A stretch of DNA of 64,000 nt from Ailurus styani (lineage: Eukaryota > Chordata > Mammalia > Carnivora > Ailuridae). The DNA lies in assembly GCA_002007465.1 (NCBI GenBank), contig LNAC01000339.1, positions 907,276 through 971,275 on the forward strand, read 5' to 3'. How positions within the stretch are numbered: position 1 is the stretch's first letter; each line of letters begins with the position of its first letter. Both the position numbers and the translations under genes were made by a program. Of this stretch, positions 34,471-45,322 are shown piece after piece. The notes beneath the pieces are model-generated. The model searched no databases and was not told where the DNA came from. It saw nothing but the letters and a program-made list of their open reading frames with translations.

Positions 34471-34804
34471 GATGGTTTAAAGTGGTTCCTGAAGTATAAG
34501 GTCAAATGTAGTTCTTACTTATTTCAAGTAGTTATGAGCCCAGTTCACCTCTGCCCCATACCTACCACTTTGCTGTCTTCACAGAGCTTGGTTCCCGCCC
34601 ACCATCTCAGCTTGCTTAGTCCATCTTCTGTATCATAGGGCAGTCACTGTTTGTACGACAGATATTTGCATTTAATTATATGTTATCATACGTTAATGTG
34701 GGCATGACTTTGCTTTCCCAACTAGGGAAATTTTGGAAATTTACAAATTGGAAATTTTAATTTACTTTACCATATTATTCCTTCTTCTAAAACCATCTTA
34801 ATTT

Positions 34805-35345
34805 TTGCCTTCATTCATTTATTCAGCAAATATTTATATTTATTTTTCAATTATATGTGGGCCCCTGGAATACACAAAAGTAACCAAACAGAAAAAAACA
34901 GTCCTGACTGTTCTTCTAGCAAGGAGAGACAGAAAATAACCCATCAACTAAACAGATAATGCATATCATAGGAGCGTGGCAGTGGTATTATTTTTGCTCT
35001 TTATACATTAGAAACTTCAGTAAAGACGATAGTAAAGGAAGATAGTGAATAAGTTATGCAGATCTCTGGGGAAGAGAGGACCAGGCAGAAGAAACAGCAA
35101 ATGCAAACTTCCTAGGGCAAGGGCGTGCAGCACTTGTTGGAAGCACAGCTAGAGGACCACAGTCTAGAACAGAATCAACTGGAGAAGAGTGGCAGCTGGT
35201 AAGGTCAGAAAGGCATCAATGGAAGATTACACAAGATCTTTGACCACTCTCAGGATTAAAATATTTCTTATGGGTGAAATAGGAAATGATGTAGGAAGGC
35301 AAGTTAATGATCTGACTTAAACTCTAAAAAGTTTATTCTGTTTAT
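34805..35345 (-). repeat. L2 LINE 3' region
   Basis: TTCATTTATTCAGCAAATATT, a decayed GACTGTTCTTCTAGCAAGGAG block, GCAGAAGAAACAGCAAATGCA, AGGGCAAGGGCGTGCAGC and GGTAAGGTCAGAAAGGC follow the reverse complement of the L2 3' region. Confidence 0.7.
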
Positions 35346-36639
35346 TGTAGAGAGAATAAACTACACTATAGATGTCAAGGGCAGAAGCCAGAAACTCTGA
35401 GACAATTGCAAAAATCCAGTTTAATAACAATTTGATTATTATATTTTTACTTCCTATTCTGCATGAATATACTTTATCATCCTTCCCAAATTATGAATTT
35501 TGTATGGGTCAGGATTCCAACATATTTATATTTTTAGACATTAGAATTCTTAAACCCAGAAAAATGTTTTTTGGTGCCTGAAGAGTGCAAAACTAAATTA
35601 CTACCACTTTTCATACTTCTTTCATCCCTCCCCACACACTGCACTACTTTGCCGTACCCTGAATATCTTCCTTCCTTCCAGAATTCCTTTTTAGTATATT
35701 ATATACATGTCAGGCAGTATATCTTTCTATTGTAAAGGAAAAAAAAACCCCACAAACCTGGGGTGGATATGAAGAACAAAGAAGAGGTAGAAAGGTAGAA
35801 GATGTAGTACTTTCAATTAAGGAAACTTATGTATGTGTTTGACCTATTTCATATATTTGATATAATCATCTCATGTTCACCTTAAAACGGTATGTCTCTA
35901 TTTAATCAACTTATGATTTTATAAAATAGAAAGCCATTCCTAGATCTTGCTATTCCCAATTTGTAAAATTCCATTATGATAATTTGACTTATTTAAATTG
36001 TAACTCAATAGTGTAATTTGAGAATAATTCTACGGAAACCCAAGGAAGTCATACAAAATATTTTGTTTTTGTTTTTTAGTTGAGTCGTGGTCAAGGGTCT
36101 TCTTAATGTATGTCTTGAAAAGATTTGGATCAGGACCAATAACAATTGTGAAATATACTTATCCAATCTAGGAGACATAAAAAGCTCCCTTTTCATTTTT
36201 CACAGGGAAGAAGTTAAATTCTGTTCTTTCCTGATCATCCCCAATATACCAGAACAGAGGCATAGTGCTTAGGCTAAGACCAGGAGTTATAACCCAGATT
36301 TGGTCTATGAAAGCTCTAGTATCTAAAGGCTAGTTAATCTCTGTGGTCTTCCTGATGCCTCCCCAAACAAAGGTAAAGCTGTCCCTGCCTCAAGGGAAAG
36401 GAAAATGCCCGGCAGAGTGCTTTAAATCAAACTTTCATGGTAAAACATGCATTAATAATTAATTTTCTGCTTCCTTTAGAATAGGACAGGTTAAACAGTT
36501 GGTCACATTTAGTAAATAAGAAATTACTTGCAGTAATTTCTGCAACATTCTGATCATCTTTCCATTTCTGAAACCTATTTTAAAAGTCTTTGATCTACAT
36601 TATGGAAGAAAGGACACTGAATATAGAAATATAAGACTT
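35346..36639. other. Intron, no recognisable feature
   Basis: Unique sequence. Short ORFs on both strands, none with a family match. Confidence 0.6.
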
Positions 36640-36840
36640 GATTATGAATTCCACTTTGTCACCCACTAATAGGGTGGCTTGGGCAAGTCATTTAACCTAA
36701 ACATTCCATTTATTTTCTAGTGATGAATTGGGCATAGCAATCCATACCCCAGAGGTTTGTAATGAGCACCAGATAGGATAATGTGTGAAGGCCATGAATG
36801 CAGAGGTCACACAATAAACATTTGATGAACCCATATATTA
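36640..36840 (+). repeat. MIR SINE
   Basis: ATTCCACTTTGTCACCCAC, GGCAAGTCATTTAACCTAAAC, GATGAATTGGGCATAGCAA, AGAGGTTTGTAATGAGCACC and CACAATAAACATTTGATG match MIR order. Confidence 0.8.
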
Positions 36841-37544
36841 CATACAAGCATTGTAATGATCAGAGTCCTAGTAGTGGTAATTCAGTGTTCTATCCTATAC
36901 CAGTAGACACGTGATCTTGTGAAATGGGAAATATGTCCCCTCTATCTTCTTTCTCATATCATTAAGAATGACAATATACCATAATTGTTTAATTATGTCA
37001 TTAAAGTGGGTTTTATTTTCTTCATTAATTACATAAGGAAAAGCTTTTCAATTAACAATGACCTTTATGACTTTACTAGTTTGGATTCTGTAGATGGAAA
37101 AGCTGACTGCAAATTAGATTCTGCAGTGTACCTTGTTCCTTATTTTTTCACCCACTGATTAGTTTTATACATTTGGCAGCAGCCTACCCTGTTGCATTCA
37201 GCTTGCAATTTTGTAGCAATCTCAAACACTGTGTTCAATCCCCCAAGGTGTTCTGTAGAAATGCTGTCAAACTATTTCGATGTATGTGTATTTTCATTCT
37301 GTAGCTGTGCTTTGTACTCATTTAAGAAAACCAGTCTTTAATTTGTATCAGAACGTTTCCAAGATGAAACATAGAATTCCAGGCCTCAGCAAAATCACTG
37401 ACATGTGACCACAGCCTTCTTCTGTTCTAAATCATGATGTCTGACTTCTCTTGGATACAAACCTGTATTTTTGAATCTGGTTATAAAATTCAACTTTGAA
37501 TAAATGGCTTCATAATTGGCCTTAAAGCCTACTAATTGTCATCA
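36841..37544. other. Intron, no recognisable feature
   Basis: Unique, AT-rich. Nothing assigned. Confidence 0.6.
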
Positions 37545-37965
37545 TCCTTTCTGTGATCATCTGGCTCTAGTTTACCTTTCCAGTTTCATCTCTCACCCCT
37601 CCGCCCTGTACTCCATGCTCGCTTGTCTTTGAAATGTGTGGCTTTCTCTCTCACACTTTTCTGTGGTGTTACCCACATAAGGCACCTCTCTCCAAATGTC
37701 ACATCTCCCACTCCTTGCCTTTTTATTCAAGGCATTTTCTTTTCCATAAAGCCTATTCTATACCCCCAGTACTCTTTCTGAGTTAGGTAGCTCTTTCTTG
37801 TAGCTTGTGCCTGATTTAATCAAATAATCTTCTTTCCGTCTAGTACTGATTGGTTTGCCTGATTGTCTTCCTTATAAGACTAAAAGTTTTGGAGAGCAAG
37901 GGCAATACCCTTTTTAAATCCATAAATAGTAGAAACTTCATAAATGTTTGTTGTATAAATGCTTC
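37545..37965 (+). repeat. L2 LINE 3' end
   Basis: TTTCCAGTTTCATCTCTCACC, CTCCACTCCTTGCC-like runs, AAAGCCTATTCTATACCCC, GATTGTCTTCCTTATAAG and GGAGAGCAAGGGCAATACCC then ATAAATGTTTGTTG match the L2 sense 3' end. Confidence 0.8.
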
Positions 37966-38350
37966 CTGGAAAAACTATTTGTTGGCTTATTGAAAAGACA
38001 GCAAGTATTTGCTCCTAAAGGTACTTGTCTCCTTCATTTACAACAGTAATGTTATCAGTAAAATGCAGTTTATAGTTTCAGTGTATAGGTTTACCACTCT
38101 TTAATTGCATAATTAAAAAAATAAACATGATATGGTACTATTCTATGCTTTCTATCTAGTATCTAGTACATTATACTAGAATTGGATTTGGCGAAAACAG
38201 GCTAACTTGTGGCCCTTTTCTACTTCTTATAATTTCAAAGAAAAAGTGTTTTAATGTTGAAATTATTATAATTTGAAGGAATTTAACTTTATTTAAATTT
38301 ACTTGTCATTCAGACAGAGGGAAAAAGGATTTTGACTGGCTTCAAGTTAA
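37966..38350. other. Intron 1 end, unique sequence
   Basis: AT-rich unique sequence leading to a CG/CA alternating tract and the exon. A short repeat of TATCTAGTA at 38152-38168. Confidence 0.6.
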
Positions 38351-38377
38351 CACACAGCGCGCGCACACACACACACA
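38351..38377 (+). repeat. CG/CA alternating tract upstream of exon 2
   Basis: CACACAGCGCGCGCACACAC: from 38357 to 38377 it is an uninterrupted 21-bp purine/pyrimidine alternation with four GC steps, ending 206 bp before the exon start. Confidence 0.95.
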
Positions 38378-38549
38378 TTTAAAATAAAACAAAACTGTAT
38401 GCAGGCATTGGGAATGGAAGATGTACCAATGTGTTCATATGTTCATATTTTCTGCATTTATGTCTGATGTTTGTATTTGATACAGTGCTATAATTCAGCA
38501 TATGGAAATGCACTCAGAACAAAGATAATGTTGTCTTTCATTTTCATTT

Positions 38550-38583
38550 TGACTAATAGTGTTCTGCCTCTGGTAATTTGTAG
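38550..38583 (+). promoter_or_regulatory. NEGR1: Splice acceptor region of NEGR1 exon 2
   Basis: The 3' splice site reads GGTAATTTGTAG followed by the exon G. A branch-point-like TGACTAAT lies at 38550-38557, about 28 nt upstream. The pyrimidine tract (GTTCTGCCTCTGG) is interrupted by purines, so the acceptor is of moderate strength. The reading phase fits the Arg-Cys junction of NEGR1. Confidence 0.85.
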
Positions 38584-38816
38584 GTGTTATTTGGAAGATG
38601 GAGCTTCAAAGGGTGCCTGGCTGAACCGGTCAAGTATTATTTTTGCGGGAGGCGATAAGTGGTCAGTGGATCCTCGAGTTTCAATTTCAACATTGAATAA
38701 AAGGGACTACAGCCTCCAGATACAGAACGTAGATGTGACAGACGATGGCCCATACACGTGTTCTGTTCAGACTCAACATACGCCGAGAACAATGCAGGTG
38801 CATCTAACTGTGCAAG
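38584..38816 (+). CDS. NEGR1: NEGR1 exon 2 (first Ig domain of neuronal growth regulator 1 / Kilon)
   Basis: This internal coding exon of 233 bp encodes 77 full codons plus one base at each end; it enters on the last base of an Arg codon and leaves on the first base of a Val codon. The translation starts [14 protein letters not shown], contains [12 protein letters not shown] and ends with [21 protein letters not shown] split by the donor. It holds both Ig disulfide cysteines (Cys at the first codon and in DDGPYTC), the core Trp, the DxGxYxC motif of V/I-type Ig folds, and an N-glycosylation sequon NRS. As I recall the human protein, this matches residues about 60-136 and distinguishes NEGR1 from LSAMP, OPCML and NTM. 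NEGR1 is a GPI-anchored IgLON cell-adhesion protein of neurons, involved in neurite growth and synapse formation. The reading frame is open upstream to an ATG at 38471, but that is intron and not a start. Read-through past the donor stops at 38858-38860. Confidence 0.97.
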
Positions 38817-38822
38817 GTATGT
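38817..38822 (+). promoter_or_regulatory. NEGR1: Splice donor of NEGR1 exon 2
   Basis: CAAG|GTATGT is a strong 5' splice site. It splits the codon after Gln so that the next exon must begin with two bases completing Val, as in the NEGR1 sequence VQVPPK. Confidence 0.93.
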
Positions 38823-41254
38823 GTTTCTGTAACTGCTATATTGTGAAGAACTATATTTAACAAGGTTCAATATTTAAATATCAAAATGACTCAGAAGCAA
38901 CTGACAGTGTTGAAAGATACGTAGTCATTGTCCTCAGGGATTATGTTCCTGGATCCCATTAAATGTAACGGCTATTATAGACACATAAATCCCCACTTAC
39001 CGAGATCAAAAATTATCCATTAACACCACATTATGGGTTTTTTTTTGTGTATGCTTCACTTACTATCTTCCTTTGAGTCACCCCTTCAATACATCTTTGA
39101 GAACTCATGATTGATATACTAAAATTAATGTTTGATAACCCATGATGGGTACATTAAAATATTAGAACTTTTGAAATATCTGTAGTAACTCTTTAAAAGT
39201 AATCCTCCAGACTTCCAACACTCTGTCTCAACCCAAATTCTGCTAACTTTGATTCAAGTCACAGTGGAAAGAAACAGCCTTCTAGAATTACTTTATTTAA
39301 ATATAGAATAATTGGAAAAATATGGTACACAATGCTTTATACTTTAATTTACTTTCAGTAGATCATAAATCATTCTAGCTAACTTACAATCTCCAAATAC
39401 AAACAGAATCATCAAGTTACTTTATTTTTCGTGCATACTAAAATGTAAGAGCATATTTATCCCTGATATAAATACTTTTCAAGAAAAATGCAATTACAAT
39501 GCTAGTCAAATAGAAAATGCATATTCTTGCCCTTTTACATTATTTCCTTGTGCTTTATAGATTAATCATGTGTTGGTTGCAGAAAAATATTATGCTGTGG
39601 ATCTTAAAAGGACATTGCAGCATTTCTAAGTAAAGTTAATAACAAATTATATGATAATGTGGTGCCAGTGAGTGCATGTTTTATTCCTAATAAGAAAGCT
39701 GAGGGAGCAAGTTAGTTTTACTATCTTTGAGTTTACCCTTCAAAAATTCAACTCTAAGTATTAATTTAGGTACATGGCTTACAGCTGGAATTTTATTAAC
39801 TCACACCTGGAGCTTTATTTCCTTATATAAAGGTAAGCCTGAAGTCAAATACAGCTTCAGTTAGTAGTAAATATTTTAAATTCATGATAAAATTTAAATG
39901 TATTAATTAAATAATTAACATTAAGGAGAAAAGTGTAAAAAATAAGCCTGGAAATTTCCCCAATGGTTTTTCTTATTACAGGTCATTGCACACTGTGGTA
40001 ATGTTCTTTATTTAAAGTCATATGAGAATATAATAAAGTTTTCACCGAAGTCTATCTTTATTCAGAGATTATCCAGAGATTCTAGAGGGCACGAGTTTAT
40101 CCACCTTCAGAAACTGATATGGGATTACAAGTCAAAAACATATTTCTTCTGTTTTCCCAGCCTAATCTTGTTCTCTTGTTTAGTTCTGCACCCTTTGACT
40201 TGAATTTCTAGCTCAAAGACTACAAAAGATTTTTATTGCACAAGAAAAAAAGTACACTTGGATAATAATTATATTTGAGTATTGGAGGTATAGACGTTTT
40301 GCTTCTTATAGGTTTAAATGATGTCTTTCTGGACACTAAATATACCCCTCTTTCCTTTTTTTCATTCTGTCTTGTTCCATAGTAGGCTTATATTTTTAAA
40401 CCAGACTATGAAGATATGAGCCCGGCACAGGCACATGTTTGGTTTTCATAGGATGTCTTTATACCTTTATGCTACGTAGATGGTTTAACACTATACAGAT
40501 TTTTAAAACTGTTACATGCCTTACTATGGTATTCCTTTTTGTTGGCCATTTGGTGATGGTGAACTTTTGAACTCCATTTTGGGAAGTGCATTGTAAGAAC
40601 GCATTTATTGTGTTTTATTAGTATAATATGTTGTTCTTCTAGAAAAAAATATTCATGTTACTGTTTTGAAAGTAAGTGTTTGGGTCAAATTAAAAGCTAA
40701 TAATTTAACAGTATTTATGAACATAATTACTCATTAGAAGTTGATTGGCATGTGGGCAGTTTTCCAATTACATTAATAAAGTTCAGGGAATACATTAATA
40801 GGCTTGTCAGTCAATTCAAGAACTAAATAAATGTCACAAAAAGTCAACCCCACTTGAGCTACATTTCCTCTTGATGAATGAAAATAAGCTGATGTGCACA
40901 TCTCTTCAGTCTTTGTATTTCCTAGGTTGTCTGATACTCCGGTATATCTCAATAGTTTTGAAGAGTGTGCTCTTTGCCTAACAATTTGTCAAGTCTTTAT
41001 TCACCAAGATAAAGAAACTTAGCAACTGAGAGAAGACTGTATTAATCACTGATGTCAAACACACACATTGGTAGTAAAAACAAAGCTCATCTTTAATTGT
41101 TGCAACTATGTGCTCAAGGGAACTATTTAAAAAAAAAGTCATTGAGAAAGGAGATAATAGAAGGGATATCTTGCCAACACAGACATTGTGCATGGGAAAT
41201 TTGTCAGTACTCTTGATTTCTTAGAGCTATTAATACCAATGAATGGAACAATGG
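38823..41254. other. Intron 2 start, unique sequence
   Basis: AT-rich, no repeat assigned over 2.4 kb. No second exon. ORFs are short. Confidence 0.6.
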
Positions 41255-41400
41255 GGGAGAAAAAATACAGGAGTAGGAGTTGGAAAACCTGGATTCCAAT
41301 CCTGTATTTTCTCTCATGAATGCATAATTAACAAGCCGCTCTAAACTCTCATCTTCTCATCTGAAAGAGGAGGACTCAGGCCAGAAGATCTTAATGTGCA
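41255..41400 (+). repeat. MIR SINE fragment
   Basis: CAGGAGTAGGAGTTGGAAAAC, CTGGATTCCAATCCTGTATT and CTCATCTTCTCATCTGAAAG match MIR head and core. Confidence 0.65.
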
Positions 41401-41404
41401 TGTC

Positions 41405-41490
41405 AATGAAAAACAAAAAGACCAAAACAAAACAAAAAACCCAACGAAACAAACACAACAAAAACACACAAACAAATAAACAAACAAACA
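41405..41490 (+). repeat. A-rich / (CAAA)n run
   Basis: A CA-and-A-rich low-complexity run (CAAAACAAAACAAAAAACC ... AAACAAACAAAC). The 79-codon minus-strand ORF over it is a Phe/Cys-rich artefact of this composition. Confidence 0.85.
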
Positions 41491-42219
41491 TGGATGATTT
41501 GCAAGGGGAAAAATGTTATTTAGGTTAAAAAATGAAAAAGATTTTATAACACATGTGTGTAACACTTGCAATAAACACAATGCAGGCTAAGTTTTACACA
41601 GCAGTACCTTTGAGTATATGCACTCCAAGTATGTTCTATTTATTTCCATGTTTTGCTTTCACCAACTTAGCCAAACAATGTATGTACTCATGAAATATGA
41701 AGAATGTGGTGAACTGGAGTTTTGCTTCAAGGGTTTAGAAGGCGACTCAATAAGAAAATTAAGTTTTCATTACCTATCTATAGTATACCTAAATGTGCAG
41801 TGTTTCACATCATGTGGTACAGCATTTACTACGAGTAGCATGTCTTGTCCATGAGTATAAGAATGTACAAGACTGGAGGACTTGCTATGAAGCCAGAGAT
41901 CCCTATTACAATCCTGTAATGACAGGGATCACAAAATGTAAATGCTGCACACTTGAGTATATGATACAGATGACTTCTACTTTGAGTCCACATCTGAAGT
42001 CTAGGTTGTGTATAGTACAAGGTAGACATTCATACATACTGTATATTAAACACATATACAGACAATAGCCCCTGACAATACCTTGATTACAGCTTTGTGA
42101 GGCAATGGACAGAAGATCCACCAAGATATACCTGGACAGACACTTTTTAGATAATAAATATATGTTGTTTTAAGCCTTGCACACACTCTCACACGCATTA
42201 TATATGTGTGAAATATTTA
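41491..42219. other. Intron, no recognisable feature
   Basis: Unique sequence. Overlapping ORFs on both strands at 41.8-42.1 kb have no motif. Confidence 0.55.
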
Positions 42220-42800
42220 TTCCTCACCTTGTGCCCTTTCAGGAAGATATACTGTAGGTTTTCTCTAAGCAGAGTAGAAGACTTGACGAGCACATAGCTC
42301 TATGACCAAAATAACTCCTCAAGGGTATTTAACTTCCCCAGGGTGTTCTGACTTCCTCAGGATATCTGGCTTACCTGGGATATCTATGACAGATGAGGTG
42401 GCACACTTCCCTTTCCAGGGATGGGTTTGCTTTTCTAGCTGCTGGGAGTGTTTTCACCAGACAGCAGCACTGAGTGATCAGACCTTTCAGGGATCACCTC
42501 AGCTATAGAAAGTCACTTCATCCAAAGTCAAACTTTTTCTAACGCAACCAATATCTGACGACTGATCAAAAGGCCCCTCCTTTTCAGCCCAAAGTAAGGT
42601 AACTCTGATGAGCCATTTTGGCTCCCGAACAATGGAAGCTGTTGAGCAGCTCTACAGCTGAACTTGCTTTGTTCAATCCTATTTCATTTCTCTTCCTTCT
42701 CCGGGGATTTATCACAGGGGTGTTCCTTAATAGATATCCTGCACTGTAAACGCCTCACTTCGGTGCCTGCTTCCCAAAGATCCCAAACTATGACAGTGTT
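42220..42800 (+). mobile_element. Solo-LTR-like block, family not assigned
   Basis: The 3' end reads GGCTCCCGAACAATGGAAGC, AGCTCTACAGCTGAACTTGC, then TTCCTTAATAGATATCCTGC, CTTCGGTGCCTGCTTCCCAAAG and AACTATGACA, the layout of a retroviral-type LTR 3' end. Upstream is CT-rich with several TTCC/CAGG runs. No coding remnant. Confidence 0.4.
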
Positions 42801-43078
42801 ATCCCCTTGTCTCTGGCTTAGTCATTGTTTGGAGAAAGCCTTTATAAAATGGAAAGACAACACATTCAAACACCATTTATTATTAACATTCTGTTTTACA
42901 TCGGAAAGGATTTAAAGAGGCTTATAAAGAAGTAGTTAGTACACCAAGATAAATAGATGAATTTGGAGGCAAAAGAGAAGGTAAGCAGAGTGGGATGCAG
43001 TCAGTGGTGAGGTCAGAATATAAAATGTATGTCATGATTGCTAAGTAATTTTAGAGCTCAGTACAAATTTAGTTCTAA

Positions 43079-43269
43079 GGGGTGCCTGGGTGGCTCAGTT
43101 GTTACGCATCTGCCTTTGGCTCAGGTCATGACCCCAGGGTCCTGGGATCAAGCCCTGCATTGGGCTCCCTGCTTGGCAGGAGGCCCCCTTCTCCTTCTCC
43201 CCCTGCTTATGTTCCCTCTCTTGCTGTGTGTCTCTCTCTCTGTCAAATAAATAAATAAAATCTTTAAAG
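43079..43269 (+). mobile_element. CAN-SINE with TSD
   Basis: GGTGCCTGGGTGGCTCAGTTG to AAATAAATAAAATCTTTAAAG. Duplication AAATTTAGTTCTAA (43065-43078) / AAATTTTAGTTCTAA (43270-43284). An intermediate-age subfamily (GACCCCAGGGTCC). Confidence 0.95.
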
Positions 43270-43284
43270 AAATTTTAGTTCTAA

Positions 43285-44479
43285 AATTTGTAGCAGCCAA
43301 TACGCAGAGAGAAACAGGATTATTCATTCCATGATCCACACAGTTAATTAACACATGTCTTAGTATCCTGATCCTATTACTCAGAGTGGAGCAACATTTC
43401 TACTGTGAATCAGCCCAGAGAACCAGTGTGAGCTGTAAAGAACATCTCAACAGTAACTGTACAGTACTCATATCACTCATTCAGAGAATTGTTCCTCATA
43501 ACACCTCTCAATATAACCTGAAGTGCAGGGAAGACAAGAAAAAATTAAAAAATTGAAAGTAAATTCAGTAAGATGCCAGTTCAATAACAGGAAGATAGCT
43601 TTTTGATTATTACCTTAATCTGTAAGTAAATTTTAGGATATATCCTTTCTGAGTCAAACCTCCACAAATATTATTTCTCTCAGTGGGTCTTTGAATAGGA
43701 ATTCAGGTACATATATTTCAAAATTAGACTTGCCAATGAGTATCTGGAGAGCAATTATTCCATGTGGCCACAAATATAGAGCTGTATTCTATAAAGACCA
43801 GTACATCTTAATATAATGTTAACATTCTTTTTATGAATATTAAAGCCTCAACAGGTACATAGTGGAAGAGAAAGACACCACACTTCTGTTCCAAGTTGAC
43901 CTGATGGGCAGTAACACAGCATCACAGATTATAGACCTGCCTTCCTTGAAAGACCTGAAGGAGAAAAAAGCTACAATGGTCAAAAAGCATGTCAAAATAC
44001 CACATATATTAGAAAATTCAAATTGGTGTTCTGCAACAGTAAACACCTCAAAATTTTCAATAAGCTACAAAATGAAATGAAAAGAAAAATTAGCAGCACT
44101 AGGCAAAGTTTTATAGAACCCACACATGTCAAAATAGTCATTGCTTGAATGCAGTGATGGCTCAGGACAAGGCCCTCAGACTGTCTCCCACTCTGTTTTA
44201 TTTAATCTCTTTATATAATTGTTGGGGAGATTAAGATTATACACAGGAACCCAACTTTGAACATGCTGTGAAATACAAAGGAGTGACAAAGACCCAAAAT
44301 ATATACCTTTAATATTTTTAGCAAAGAAGCAAAGAATAAACCACCCAAAATAAAATGGTCCTTAATAATGATGTTTCATTATCCCATCTGAAGAACCTTT
44401 ACCTTTAGGGAATGTCACTCCATAGTATACTTTTAAGATAAAATAGTTATAAAATACAATCTTTTTAAATTAGAAAATA
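43285..44479. other. Intron, unassigned
   Basis: A 72-codon plus-strand ORF at 43862-44080 with Lys-rich sequence has no recognisable family and no splice signals in context. Otherwise unique sequence. Confidence 0.5.
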
Positions 44480-44860
44480 TTAAATATAATTGACATACAA
44501 CATTATGTTATTTTCAGGTGCGCAACGTATAATGAGTCAGTATTTGTATATATTGTGACATGATCACCGCAATAAGTCTAGTAAATATGCATGACCACAC
44601 ATAGTTACACATTTTTTATGATGATGAGAACTTTTAAAATTATTCTTTTAGCAACTTTCAAATATGCAATACAATATTATTAACTGTAGTCATCATGCTA
44701 TACTTTATATCCCCATGGCTTAATTTGTTTTGTGGCTGGACATTAGTAGTACCTTTTAACCCTCTTCACCCATCTTGCCACTCCCCCCATCTTGTTGCTG
44801 TTGGCAATCACCAATTATCATCTCTACATTCATGAGCTCACTTTTTGTTTTTTTAAGGGA
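44480..44860 (-). mobile_element. L1 LINE 3' UTR fragment
   Basis: Plus strand reads ATTGACATACAACATTATG, TATTTTCAGGTGCGCAACGTA, GTATATATTGTGACATGATCA, AGTTACACATTTTTTATGATG, and GTTGGCAATCACCAATTATCA: the reverse complement of the mammalian L1M 3' UTR. Confidence 0.85.
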
Positions 44861-45049
44861 AAAATTAAGACTCTTTCCCAAAAGTGACCTTAGCTTTTGT
44901 ACATGAAACATATCTTTATTGTAATAACTGTACAACAGAGACTCATTTCTGAGTTAACTTTATATGTGATAATAAATATATATTATCTGCTTATAAGAAA
45001 ACACTCATTGTCTACTCTCTAAAATGAGATTATAATTAGTATCAAATAG

Positions 45050-45246
45050 GGGCACCTGTGTGGTCAGGTGGTTAAGTATCTCTCTTTGGCTCAGGTCATG
45101 ATCCCAAGGTCCTGGGATCAAGTCCCACATCAGGCTCCTTGCTCAGCGGGGAGCCTCCTTCTCCCTCTGCCTGCCGCTTTTCCTGCTTGTGCTCTCTCTA
45201 TTTTGCTATCTCCCTCTTCACATAAAAAAATAAAATCTTAAAAAAT
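45050..45246 (+). mobile_element. Older CAN-SINE with TSD
   Basis: GGGCACCTGTGTGGTCAGGTG to ATAAAAAAATAAAATC. Duplication TTAGTATCAAATAG (45036-45049) / TTAATATCAAATAG (45247-45260). A deletion in the head removed part of GGCTCAGT. Confidence 0.93.
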
Positions 45247-45295
45247 TTAATATCAAATAGTTAAGATAAAAGTTACATGGATGGGGCGTACATAC

Positions 45296-45322
45296 TCATT
45301 CTTATTCCTTCTACAGGTAAGT
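45296..45322 (+). promoter_or_regulatory. Candidate recursive splice site (zero-length exon)
   Basis: A pyrimidine-rich tract (TCATTCTTATTCC) leads to CTTCTACAG|GTAAGTCC. The AG at 45315-45316 is directly followed by GTAAGT, so one position is both a good 3' and a near-perfect 5' splice site, 6.5 kb downstream of the exon. Function is inference only. Confidence 0.4.

Larger units (their letters stand above)
1..38583 (+). other. NEGR1: NEGR1 intron 1 (3' part)
   Basis: Everything upstream of the exon acceptor is inferred to be intron 1. NEGR1 is known to be a very large gene with long first introns, and no other exon or gene signal is visible here. The content is mostly CAN-SINE, MIR, L2 and MaLR repeats in AT-rich unique sequence, itemised separately. 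Confidence 0.85.

Noticed and set aside
38471..38583. In-frame upstream ATG and 38 codons before the NEGR1 exon, suggesting a longer exon or alternative first exon
   Set aside because: Residues before the Cys do not match any IgLON, the AG acceptor at 38583 is phase-perfect, and no promoter-like or CpG features are present. It is intron read-through.
41341..41580. Cys/Phe/Leu-rich 79-codon minus ORF resembling a membrane protein
   Set aside because: Produced by a CAAA/A-rich simple run read on the other strand.
44480..44860. Possible intact L1
   Set aside because: Only the 3' UTR part is present; no ORF2 sequence continues into the flanks.
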